64,000 nt of DNA, taken from positions 68,927-132,926 of the forward strand of contig JBBQUT010000010.1 of assembly GCA_038212215.1 (NCBI GenBank), given 5' to 3'. Shown here one piece after another: positions 8,240 to 16,119 of the stretch (its first letter is position 1; the number at the start of each line of letters is the position of its first letter). Below the pieces are notes generated by a model. The model made no database searches. It saw only the letters and a list, made by a program, of their open reading frames with translations, and was not told where the DNA came from. The position numbers were made by a program, and so were the translations under genes. This DNA is from JALZAI01 sp038212215. Its GTDB lineage: Bacteria > Actinomycetota > Actinomycetes > Mycobacteriales > Jatrophihabitantaceae.

Positions 8240-9223
8240 GTGATCGAGGCGCCGGGCTGCGACGATGGAGGCGTGTCTGTCCCCCTGCCGCCCCCGTCGC
8301 TGAGCGGCCTCGCGACGCAATGGTCGATGCAACCCCTCGCCGTCGCCGGGGCGCTGCTGTTAGGTAGCTGGTACTGGCGCTCGGTCGTCCTGGTGCTGCG
8401 CGGCGGCCGGTCGTGGCCGGCGCGTCGCTGCGCGCTGTTCGCTGCAGGGCTCGCTATCGGTCTGTGGACTACGTGCGGCTTCGCGCAGGCGTACCACGGC
8501 GCGCTGTTCTGGGTGTGGACGGCCCAACAGTTGACGCTGTTGATGCTCGTCCCGTTCGTGGTGCTCTCGGGCGGCCCGTTGCAGCTCGCGCGGCTACGCG
8601 CGGGCGTCGACGGAGGCAGGGTGGCGCGGCTGCTGCGCACGCGGCCGGCGACGTTGCTCAGCAATCCGCTGGTCGGCCCCGCCTTGGTGCCCTTGCTGGC
8701 GGTTGTGCTGTTGTTCGGGCCGGTGCCCGGCTGGGCGATCGACATCGCGCCGTTGGGATGGGTCGAACAGTTGCTCGTCCTCGCTGCGGGGGCACTCGTC
8801 GTGTTGCCGCTCGTCGGGCTGGACGAGCCGCCCAGCTCGCTGCGCGTCGGCTTGGCGCTGGCAATCGGCGCCCTCGAACTGGTGCTGGACGCCGTTCCCG
8901 GCATCGCGCTGCGCCTGCACCGTTCGCTGTCGACGAGCTATTTCGACTTCCGTTCGATACACGACTGGGCACCCGCGCCGCTGCACGATCAACAGCTCGG
9001 CGGCGCCATCTTGTGGTGCGTCGCGGAATTGGTCGACCTGCCGTTCCTCGTCATCGTGTTCCGACAATGGTTGCGCGCCGACGCTCGCGACGCCGCGCAG
9101 GTGGACGCCGTCCTGGAGGCGGAGCGGATCGCGCGGTTGGGCGCCGCGCCGTCCGAGGATCGGGATCAGCCGTGGTGGCTCAGCGATCCGTCGATGCGCC
9201 ACCGGATCGAGCACCCGGACTGA
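8240..9223 (+). CDS. ctaG: Cytochrome c oxidase assembly protein (CtaG, caa3 type)
   Basis: A 327-residue polytopic membrane protein with about seven to nine hydrophobic helices. Family features are MQPLAVAGALLLGSWYW at the first helix, FAQAYHGALFWVWTAQQLTL, and the histidine-bearing SIHDWAPAPLHDQQLGG between late helices. This is the copper-insertion factor for haem-copper oxidases found across actinobacteria. The GTG at 8240 is the only in-frame start before the first helix that is not crowded by a GGAGG at 8267. Its 3' end overlaps the convergent DUF952 gene by 44 bases. Confidence 0.85.
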   Translation: MIEAPGCDDGGVSVPLPPPSLSGLATQWSMQPLAVAGALLLGSWYWRSVVLVLRGGRSWPARRCALFAAGLAIGLWTTCGFAQAYHGALFWVWTAQQLTLLMLVPFVVLSGGPLQLARLRAGVDGGRVARLLRTRPATLLSNPLVGPALVPLLAVVLLFGPVPGWAIDIAPLGWVEQLLVLAAGALVVLPLVGLDEPPSSLRVGLALAIGALELVLDAVPGIALRLHRSLSTSYFDFRSIHDWAPAPLHDQQLGGAILWCVAELVDLPFLVIVFRQWLRADARDAAQVDAVLEAERIARLGAAPSEDRDQPWWLSDPSMRHRIEHPD

Positions 9224-9545
9224 AGGTGTAGGCACCGTTCTCGCCACGCTCGAGACGGTGCACGGCGACAGCCGCGGCGGTCGGCACGGGGCCGTACACA
9301 TGCGGGAATCGGGTTCCGGATCCGTAGCTGTCCTCCACCCGGATGTCATGCACGAGCGCGCCGGAGTCGACCTCGACGACGCACAGCTCGCCGACATCCC
9401 GGTATCGGGCATTGGCGACCTCCGCCACCTGATCGGCGAAGGAGAAGTGCACAAAACCCTCGTCGACGAGCGACTGTGGACGGTACTGCCGCCCGACCAG
9501 GGCGTCCGCCCAGACGACCGGCTCGACGATGTGGAAAATTCTCAT
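9180..9545 (-). CDS. DUF952 domain protein
   Basis: 121 residues. IFHIVEPVVWADALVGRQYR, SLVDEGFVHFSFADQV and the later HVYGPVPTAAAVAVHRLE are the conserved pieces of DUF952, a small soluble family of unknown biochemistry (family members usually read GFIHCS where this one has GFVHFS). Its ATG overlaps the stop of the upstream TetR gene in an ATGA junction, so it is co-transcribed with and probably controlled by that regulator. It is convergent with ctaG. Confidence 0.8.
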   Translation of the reverse strand: MRIFHIVEPVVWADALVGRQYRPQSLVDEGFVHFSFADQVAEVANARYRDVGELCVVEVDSGALVHDIRVEDSYGSGTRFPHVYGPVPTAAAVAVHRLERGENGAYTFSPGARSGGASTDR

Positions 9546-10222
9546 CGGTGCAATCCCAGATAGCTGCCCATCGCTTTGAGCTGGTACTCGAAATAGGCGT
9601 CGTAGTTGGTCACGGCTCCGGTCAGCCGGCCAAAGAGTTCGAAGCTGAGCGTGCCGAACAGCTGCGCCCACGCGGTCATGCCGCGGGCGAGGACCGCCGG
9701 ACTGACGTCGGCAAACTCGGGCGTTGCGATGAGCTGCGCCAGGTCGGCGCGCACGGCGCGTGGCAGCCGATCGTTCACGGTGAGGGTGCCGCTCGCGGCG
9801 CCGTCACGCAGAATCGACACGAGAACGAGGACGGGCCGGTTGGCCGGTTCGACGGTGTCGCGCGGCGCCGCATATCCGGGCACCGGGCTGCCGTAAAGCA
9901 GCGCGTACTCGTGCGGGTTCGCGCGCGCCCAGGCCCGGATCGCGCGTCCGAGCGCGAACCAGCGAGCCGCCAGATCGCCGCGCGGTTGGCGAGCCTCGGC
10001 GACCTCGACATTCGCCCCCAGTGCGTCGTAGCCGTCAACAATCAACGCGGTCAGCAAGTCGTCGCGACTCGCGAAATAGCGATACACCGCCGACGACACG
10101 ACCCCGAGATCGCGGGCCACGGCGCGCAGGCTGAGATTCGGGCCGTCCTGGGCGAGATGGCGGCGGGCGGTCTGCTTGATGGCCTCGGTCGTGTCGACTC
10201 TGGCCTGCGCCCGGACGCCCAT
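9542..10222 (-). CDS. TetR/AcrR family transcriptional regulator
   Basis: 226 residues. The N-terminal helix-turn-helix reads SLRAVARDLGVVSSAVYRYF, followed by ASRDDLLTALIVDGYDALG, a clear TetR DNA-binding domain. The C-terminal domain contains RAWARANPHEYALLYGSPVP, the TetR_C class seen in many actinobacterial regulators. The ATG at 10222 places the HTH at the usual distance from the N-terminus. A perfect palindrome lies 18 bases upstream of the start, which suggests autoregulation. It forms an operon with the DUF952 gene. The same palindrome recurs at 36.9 kb. Confidence 0.92.
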   Translation of the reverse strand: MGVRAQARVDTTEAIKQTARRHLAQDGPNLSLRAVARDLGVVSSAVYRYFASRDDLLTALIVDGYDALGANVEVAEARQPRGDLAARWFALGRAIRAWARANPHEYALLYGSPVPGYAAPRDTVEPANRPVLVLVSILRDGAASGTLTVNDRLPRAVRADLAQLIATPEFADVSPAVLARGMTAWAQLFGTLSFELFGRLTGAVTNYDAYFEYQLKAMGSYLGLHR

Positions 10223-10239
10223 AATTGTGCACTCTAGGC

Positions 10240-10254
10240 GAGAGCAGTGCTCTC
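10240..10254. promoter_or_regulatory. Probable TetR operator (GAGAGCA-G-TGCTCTC)
   Basis: A perfect 7-1-7 inverted repeat 18 bases before the TetR start codon, where an autorepressor would bind. Two further copies of the same half-sites (AGAGCA/TGCTCT) occur at 36935-36951 and 36989-37004. Assignment to this TetR is inferred from position and sequence identity. Confidence 0.7.
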
Positions 10255-10349
10255 TGTGTGAAATTCGGAGTTTCGATCGCCACGTGCTGTTCATAGGCAG
10301 GACGCGTGTTCCTGGTACCAGCGCCTCGCCCGACATCAATTCTTGAGGT

Positions 10350-11492
10350 GTGCGAATCGCACTGGTTTCGGAGTCATTCACGCCGGCCGTTAACGGGGTC
10401 GTGAACTCGGTTCGTCACGTGGTCGAAGAACTCGCCGCACGCGGGCACGAGCCGATCATCATCGCGCCGAGCGGCAGCGACTACCGCACCCGTGCCGGGC
10501 GCTTGGTCGAGGTCGTGCGCGTCCCGAGTCGGGCAGTGCCTGGCCACCGGCAGATGCCGATAGCCCGTGCCAACGCACAGCTACTCCCGATCCTCGCCGA
10601 CCTGCAGCCGCACGTCATCCATCTCGCCTCACCTGCGGTGCTCGGATGGGCGGCGGTACGCGCTGCGACCGAACTTGATGTCCCCACTGTCGCGGTGTTC
10701 CAGACTGATCTGGCAGCGTTCGCGCGGCGCTACCACCTGGGCTTTGCAGCGCCTGCGATCTGGTCACGGCTGCGCCGGATACACAACTGCGCGGACCTGA
10801 CGCTTGTGCCGTCGAGCGCGACGGCGTATCAGTTGCGGTGCCAAAGCATCGGTCCCCTCGCCATCTGGCGACGCGGCGTCGACGGGCAGCGTTTCGATCC
10901 ATTGCACCGCGACGAGGTGTGGCGATTCCGAACAGCCGGCGCGAATCTGGTCGTGGGCTTCGTCGGCCGACTCGCTCACGAGAAGCGGGTCCATCTACTG
11001 GAACCGATCAGCCGGACGCCTCGTGTTTCGCTCGTCGTCGTCGGCGACGGCCCGCGCCGGCACGCGCTTGAGCGGCGCATGCCGAACGCGGTCTTCACTG
11101 GTCAGCTAACCGGCTCCGACCTCGGTCGGGTCATGGCTTCATTCGATCTGCTGGTGAATCCCGGCGCGGACGAAACGTTCTGCCAGGTCGTCCAGGAAGC
11201 ATTGTGCGCGGGCGTCGCGGTGATCGCCGCCGCATCAGGGGGCCCGCTGGATCTCATCAGGCACGGGGAAAACGGTTTGCTCTGGGTGGGTGACGATCCA
11301 GATGTACTTGCAGCGCAAGTCGCTGCCCTGCGCTACAACCCCGCGCAGCTAGCTCACCTGCGCGCGCAGGCGCGAGCCTCCGTCGTGGGGCGCACCTGGT
11401 CGCGGATGACCGACGAATTGCTCGCCCACTACCGGCGCGCCGCAGTGTCGCGTCGCAGCGGGTCGCGCGAAGTTCAGCGCCAAGCGTCGTAA
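10350..11492 (+). CDS. Glycosyltransferase family 4 (MgtA/PimB-like)
   Basis: A 380-residue GT-B glycosyltransferase. The N-terminal domain starts ALVSESFTPAVNGVVNSVRH, the donor-site opening typical of GDP-mannose-dependent alpha-mannosyltransferases (MgtA type). The C-terminal domain carries GFVGRLAHEKRVHLL, the ribose/phosphate contact region, and the motif NPGADETFCQVVQEALCAGV with the conserved glutamates. GTG start with TTGAGG close upstream. Soluble or peripheral to the membrane, probably working on a lipid-linked mannose acceptor. Exact acceptor and donor are inferred from family only. Confidence 0.85.
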   Translation: MRIALVSESFTPAVNGVVNSVRHVVEELAARGHEPIIIAPSGSDYRTRAGRLVEVVRVPSRAVPGHRQMPIARANAQLLPILADLQPHVIHLASPAVLGWAAVRAATELDVPTVAVFQTDLAAFARRYHLGFAAPAIWSRLRRIHNCADLTLVPSSATAYQLRCQSIGPLAIWRRGVDGQRFDPLHRDEVWRFRTAGANLVVGFVGRLAHEKRVHLLEPISRTPRVSLVVVGDGPRRHALERRMPNAVFTGQLTGSDLGRVMASFDLLVNPGADETFCQVVQEALCAGVAVIAAASGGPLDLIRHGENGLLWVGDDPDVLAAQVAALRYNPAQLAHLRAQARASVVGRTWSRMTDELLAHYRRAAVSRRSGSREVQRQAS

Positions 11493-11513
11493 TCGCCCGT
11501 CGCTTCGCGTCGG

Positions 11514-13292
11514 TCAGACTTCTGCAGCGACCAGATCCCGGACGTAGAGACCCGGTGCATCATCGCGAGCCGGGTGATCGGCGCTGCCGAGCGTAGCGGG
11601 CGCGGCGACGGTCTCGGGCGAACCCGCGGTCACCCAGTCGGCCCAGGGTTCCCACCAGCTCCCGGTGTGCTTCTGCGCACTGTCCAGCCATGCTTGCGCG
11701 TCTGCGCCTGGCTTGCCGCCAGTGAAGAACGACGCCTTGGGGTTGCCAGGCGGGTTCACCAAACTCTGGATGTGCCCGGCGTTGCTGAGCACGAAGGTGC
11801 TCGGCCCAGACAGTAGCTGGGTGGTGCGGTAACAACCCGTCCACGGAGTGAGGTGGTCGGTCGATCCGCCGGTGACGAAGGTGGGCGTCGTTATGGTGGC
11901 CAGGTCGACCGGTGTGTCGAGCACCGACACCCCGCCCGGTTCGCACAACACGTTGCGCTCGAAGATGTCGAGGAACTGACGATGCAGCCTGGCCGGCAGG
12001 TTGGTCCCGTCCGCATTCCACGCCAGGATGTCGAACACGGGGGGCTTGTTGCCCATCAGGTAGTTGTTGACCCAGTAGTTCCAGACCAGCTCATTGGGCC
12101 GCATCCAGGTGAACACGTTGCCCATGTTGCGGGCGCTGATCACCCCGGTTCGAGAGGAGTTCCACCGGGCCAGCGACAGCAGCTTGGGCGAGGAGAAGGC
12201 GCGGATCGGCGCTTCCTGACCGAAGTCGAGCAAGGTGACCGCATAACTCGCGGTGTGCACCCGGTTGTCACCGCGGGCGGCGAGGTGGTTGAGCACCATC
12301 GTCTGCAGGATCCCGCCGGCGCAGAATCCGATCAAGTCCACGTCATCGGAACCGGTCACCTCGCGCACCACGTCGATTGCCGACAGGATTCGTCGCGCGT
12401 AGGTGTCGAGATCCCAGTCGCGCTGGTTCGCGGTGGGATTGCGCCAGCTGAGCATGAAGGTCTGCAAGCCACGGCTCAGCGAGTACTCCACGAAGCTGCG
12501 GCCGGGCCGCAGGTCGAGGAAGTAGAAGCGCCCGATCGGCGGCGGGATGAAAAGTACTGGGCGGGCCCGCACCTTCTCCGTTGTCGGCTGGTACTGGATC
12601 ACCTCGCCGTACGGATCGCGGTCAATGACAGCACCGGGCGTGAGTGCAAGATCCCGTCCGACCTCGAACGCGTCCTTGTCGACCATCGACGGCATCCCCC
12701 CGTTGTGCCGAAGATCGCCGATCATGTTCTTCGTCCCGCGCAGCATGCTCTTGCCACCGGTTTCGAAGGCGCGTTTCACCGCGGCGGGATTGCCGAGCAG
12801 GGTGTTCGTCGGAGCTGCGGCACTTTCCAAGACGTTGAGCAGGAAGCGCGCGGCGACCGTCTGGCGGCCGTTGCCACCCAGATCGTCGAGCACCTCGTCG
12901 GCGAACCCGCAGCCGGCCAGATAGGACTGCCCGACGCGGCGATAGACCGGGTTGTCCGACCATGCCGGATCCTTGAAGCGCCAGTCCTTCGGATCTGGGG
13001 TGATCGTCGACGACCCGGCGATGATGCGCCCGAGTTCGCCGGTCAGCTTTCGGCCTTTGCCCAAAACCGCGACGCGGGTGAATGCTGCACCGAGATCGCT
13101 GACCGCCTCCGCAACGACGGGCCTACCTGCCGGCTCGGTGCCTGGGACGGCATCGGCTGAGACCTCGATAATCGGGTCCTCGGTTTCGGCGGCGGGCTGG
13201 GAGGCCGCCAGCCGTACCCGGGGGTTTCGCGGCGCGGCCGACCGTCGCGTAGTCTTCTTACGAGGTAGCACAGCTTCGTCGCTGGTTGTCAC
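11514..13292 (-). CDS. phaC: Class I poly(3-hydroxyalkanoate) synthase
   Basis: Polymerises hydroxyacyl-CoA into PHA storage polymer at the granule surface. The 592-residue size fits class I. The lipase-like box IGFCAGG near residue 320 carries the catalytic cysteine, with the aspartate in GGSTDHLTPW near 476 and the histidine in SNAGHIQSL near 505. The first 60 residues are a basic, Ala/Pro-rich extension. A GTG at 13292 has GGGAGG five bases upstream and is preferred to the ATG 17 codons earlier. No phaA/phaB or phasin lies beside it; the upstream neighbours on the same strand are ParA and CHAD genes. Confidence 0.93.
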   Translation of the reverse strand: MTTSDEAVLPRKKTTRRSAAPRNPRVRLAASQPAAETEDPIIEVSADAVPGTEPAGRPVVAEAVSDLGAAFTRVAVLGKGRKLTGELGRIIAGSSTITPDPKDWRFKDPAWSDNPVYRRVGQSYLAGCGFADEVLDDLGGNGRQTVAARFLLNVLESAAAPTNTLLGNPAAVKRAFETGGKSMLRGTKNMIGDLRHNGGMPSMVDKDAFEVGRDLALTPGAVIDRDPYGEVIQYQPTTEKVRARPVLFIPPPIGRFYFLDLRPGRSFVEYSLSRGLQTFMLSWRNPTANQRDWDLDTYARRILSAIDVVREVTGSDDVDLIGFCAGGILQTMVLNHLAARGDNRVHTASYAVTLLDFGQEAPIRAFSSPKLLSLARWNSSRTGVISARNMGNVFTWMRPNELVWNYWVNNYLMGNKPPVFDILAWNADGTNLPARLHRQFLDIFERNVLCEPGGVSVLDTPVDLATITTPTFVTGGSTDHLTPWTGCYRTTQLLSGPSTFVLSNAGHIQSLVNPPGNPKASFFTGGKPGADAQAWLDSAQKHTGSWWEPWADWVTAGSPETVAAPATLGSADHPARDDAPGLYVRDLVAAEV

Positions 13293-13328
13293 AACGCCTC
13301 CCGGCGAGTTCAGGGTTTGCCTAATACC

Positions 13329-13359
13329 ACGATAGTTCACCAAGTGGTGCAGGAGTCAA
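13329..13359 (-). promoter_or_regulatory. Possible phaC promoter with internal palindrome
   Basis: On the minus strand TTGACT is followed 19 bases later by TATCGT, a weak -35/-10 pair about 40 bases before the phaC start. Between them lies CACCA-AG-TGGTG, a perfect 5-2-5 palindrome (13338-13349) that could be an operator. The spacing is long for a sigma-70 promoter, so this is tentative. Confidence 0.35.
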
Positions 13360-13545
13360 GATTGACTTGCGGGTCACACGAAATCGCATCATTTCCGCCG
13401 ATAAGATTTCGCGCCAATCAGCAGATCCGGATTTCGTTCGCCGCGTTGTCTTAGGCGAATTGGACGAGATACATCCACGGCATTCCGGAGTAGCTCGTTC
13501 TCCAGCGGCCCGGGGCGCGAGCGTAGCGGTCGTAGGTCCTACGTA

Positions 13546-14316
13546 CTAGTCCGTCACGCCGGGATGTGGCAGCGCGGCCGCCCGGCTGGGCAGCGCTTCG
13601 GCGGCGAGCTGCTCGTAGCGTTGCGCGGCGATGCTACGCGGGGCGTAGTGCGCTACCGGTGCCCGATGCACCGACATCTGCTCGATCACCGACAACGCCG
13701 GGATCGACGTGGCTGCGATGTCGTCGCGTTGCCGGGGCAGCTCGTCGACGAGTTCGCGGTGCAGGCGTTTGCGCCGGTCGACCATTGAGAAGAAAGCGAG
13801 CAGCCGAGGCGCCCGCTTTACCGACTGCAGGAATTCCGTGAGTTGGTCGAGAGTGCGCACGGACAATGCCGTCGGAATCAATGGGACGAGGACGGTGTCA
13901 GCGGCGTGCAGCACATTCTCCGACACCAATGAAATGCTCGGCGGACAATCCAGGATCAGCAAATCGAAATGGGGCGCGAGCGGTTCGAGTACCCGCCCCA
14001 ACTGGCGGGTCGGACGCTTGGCGGAATCGAGCTGGATGTCCATGTGCCGGTAGGTGAAATCTGCAGGAAGCAGATCCAGGTTGTCGAAATCGGTGCCTTT
14101 CAGCGCGGCTTCCAGTGAGCTCTTGCCACGTACGACGCGCTCGCTGCCGCCCTTCACCCGCGGCCGAACCCGGAAGACGTAGGTCGCAGCACCTTGCGGA
14201 TCGAGATCCCACAGCAGCGTACGGACGCCGTCTCGCGCGGCGAGGTAAGCCAGATTCACGGCGGTCGTCGTCTTTCCGACGCCGCCCTTGATGCTGTAGG
14301 TGGCAACGGTCTTCAT
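13546..14316 (-). CDS. ParA/MinD-family partition ATPase
   Basis: 256 residues. The deviant Walker A SIKGGVGKTTTAV at residue 8 includes the signature lysine of the ParA group; LLWDLDPQGAATYVF is the switch I region and LLILDCPPSISL the Walker B. It has no N-terminal HTH, like chromosomal Soj, McdA and other cargo-positioning ATPases. The ATG overlaps the stop of the CHAD gene (ATGA), and no parB follows, so plasmid or chromosome partition is unlikely. The pairing with a CHAD protein and a nearby PHA synthase suggests positioning of a storage granule; that role is inference. Confidence 0.88.
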   Translation of the reverse strand: MKTVATYSIKGGVGKTTTAVNLAYLAARDGVRTLLWDLDPQGAATYVFRVRPRVKGGSERVVRGKSSLEAALKGTDFDNLDLLPADFTYRHMDIQLDSAKRPTRQLGRVLEPLAPHFDLLILDCPPSISLVSENVLHAADTVLVPLIPTALSVRTLDQLTEFLQSVKRAPRLLAFFSMVDRRKRLHRELVDELPRQRDDIAATSIPALSVIEQMSVHRAPVAHYAPRSIAAQRYEQLAAEALPSRAAALPHPGVTD

Positions 14317-15845
14317 ACCGATTCCTCGACAAGTGCTTTGATCTGGGCCGCCATGGCCGGAGCGCAGAAGCTGCGCAATCGCTCGTCGAGACCCTTGCGG
14401 GCGACGACGTCTCGCTGTGCGATGCGCTCGCGCAGCGCGCCGACGGCCAGCATCGTGTCGACCGGAACCTGGCGTCGCTGCAGGCTTGCTGCGGCGACGG
14501 CGAGCGTGTCGCGATGGACGACCGAGTCCTGGATGTCGCCGAGGCAGCTCTGCAGTTTCTTCAGCGCTCCCGACACGGCGCGGTGTGGCTCTGGCGCACA
14601 CACTGACTCGTAGGCGTCCAACACGTAGCGCATCCGCTTGCAGCGCTTACGCAGGTCGTGCAGGTCGTCGGCGACGGTCTCACCGGTGATCAACGGGGCA
14701 GCTCGCCGAATCTTGCGATACGCCGCAACGATCTGCGCGCTCGCTACCGACGACGTCGTCGGACCGACGACGTCCGGCGAGGCAATCCGGTCCAGCACCG
14801 CGTCCCAACTCCCGAGCAATGACTCGCCTCTCGGTGACTGCAGTTGGCCGCGCAGGTGCCGCAGCGCCAAGCGGCGCCGTTCGGCAACGTGTCGGCGCAA
14901 CGGTTCGAGGTGTTCCTCGAGCCCGGCAAGGTCGACGGCGCCGCGCCCGTTGAGTTCAAGTTGCTGGACGTCGATGTCGCGTAGCGGCGAGGTCAGCCGG
15001 CCGAGCCAGGCAAACTCCTCCGCGAGCCGCGTGACATCAGAAGCGGTGAGCACGCTGTCGCTCAGCTTCAGCAGCGACCTGGTTGCCCGCACCGCGGTGC
15101 GTAGGTCGTGCAGGTATTCGGGGTCGATGTCGGTGAGGACGCCGGGCCGGGCGGCCGCCATGATCCTGGCCCAGGTGCGCAGCACCCGCGCTAGCGATTC
15201 AGGGGCAGGCGCACGAGGATCGAGATCGGGCATCGACGCCGCGGCCTCGCCCGGTCGGTGCCCTGCTGCGGTCATCGCCGCTGTTGCCGCGTCAGTGCTC
15301 CCGGACGTGGCGGCGAGGGCGTCGGTCAACATCTCGACGCAGCGTTGCCCGTCGCGCTCATATCCACGCAGCGGGGCGATGAGCACGCGAAGCGGTACTG
15401 CTGCCCGGGTCGTGCCGATCAGGCGCTGCTGGTCGACGCGGACGCGGACCCGGGTCTTGCCGACGTCGTCGAGCAACTGCAGGGGAACTGACCGGATGCC
15501 GACGTCAGCGAGCGGCAGCAGCGCGCGGACACCGACGGTGGGTGCTATCCGGTCACGCACGATCGACGGCGGGACGTCGGCGAGCCGGCGCGGCCACGAT
15601 CGCACCCGCGAACTTGCGGCTACTCGCTCGGCATCGCGAATCTGCAGCACCAACTCGGCGCTGCGGCCGTGGCGCGCGTCGCGCAGCGTCATGCCGGCCC
15701 GGTGCAAACGCCAGTCGGCGGTGTCCAGGCAGGTCCAGCGGCGCGTCGTCGCGCTCGCCGCTCGCACCAGGAAACGCGCCGCCAGCACATCGAACACCTG
15801 ACCCGGATCGGAGGACGCGGCGAACATCAGTTCACGCCGAAGCAC
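14313..15845 (-). CDS. CYTH-CHAD domain protein (polyphosphate-associated)
   Basis: 510 residues. The N-terminal part resembles a degenerate CYTH (triphosphate tunnel) domain: CLDTADWRLHRAGMTLRDAR is its YFDTxDxxLxxxGxxLR-like stretch, but few of the alternating acidic and basic tunnel residues can be picked out. The C-terminal 290 residues form a CHAD domain with the conserved histidine helices YLHDLRTAVRATRSLLK and DLHDLRKRCKRMRYVLDAY. CHAD proteins bind polyphosphate granules in other bacteria. A GTG with GGAGG four bases upstream at 15845 is preferred. It is the first gene of an operon with the ParA gene and divergent from a PhoX-type phosphatase, a phosphate theme. Confidence 0.85.
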   Translation of the reverse strand: MLRRELMFAASSDPGQVFDVLAARFLVRAASATTRRWTCLDTADWRLHRAGMTLRDARHGRSAELVLQIRDAERVAASSRVRSWPRRLADVPPSIVRDRIAPTVGVRALLPLADVGIRSVPLQLLDDVGKTRVRVRVDQQRLIGTTRAAVPLRVLIAPLRGYERDGQRCVEMLTDALAATSGSTDAATAAMTAAGHRPGEAAASMPDLDPRAPAPESLARVLRTWARIMAAARPGVLTDIDPEYLHDLRTAVRATRSLLKLSDSVLTASDVTRLAEEFAWLGRLTSPLRDIDVQQLELNGRGAVDLAGLEEHLEPLRRHVAERRRLALRHLRGQLQSPRGESLLGSWDAVLDRIASPDVVGPTTSSVASAQIVAAYRKIRRAAPLITGETVADDLHDLRKRCKRMRYVLDAYESVCAPEPHRAVSGALKKLQSCLGDIQDSVVHRDTLAVAAASLQRRQVPVDTMLAVGALRERIAQRDVVARKGLDERLRSFCAPAMAAQIKALVEESV

Positions 15846-16119
15846 CTTGCCTCCGATCGAACACGAAATGGTGAGGAGGTGACTATATGGCCAACGTTTG
15901 CCTACTGTGGCCACCCACGCCCGTCCGGTCAGCCGGAAGCTCGTCGTCGCTCCATTGGCTGACCGTTATCGCCGGTGTCTCCCCACACGTCCGATTCTTC
16001 TCTTGTGTTGGCGAAGGGCGCACCCAGTTGCCGCACAGCGTCCACGCCCCATTCATGCGCGCTCGAAACGCTCAACGGGCTCAATCCACTCGCAGGGGTC
16101 ACCCTCACACGGAGGAAAC

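Noticed and set aside
13546..14601. Longer ParA with a 95-residue N-terminal extension
   Set aside because: The extension is antisense-like Arg-rich sequence inside the CHAD gene; the ATG at 14316 places Walker A at the usual position.
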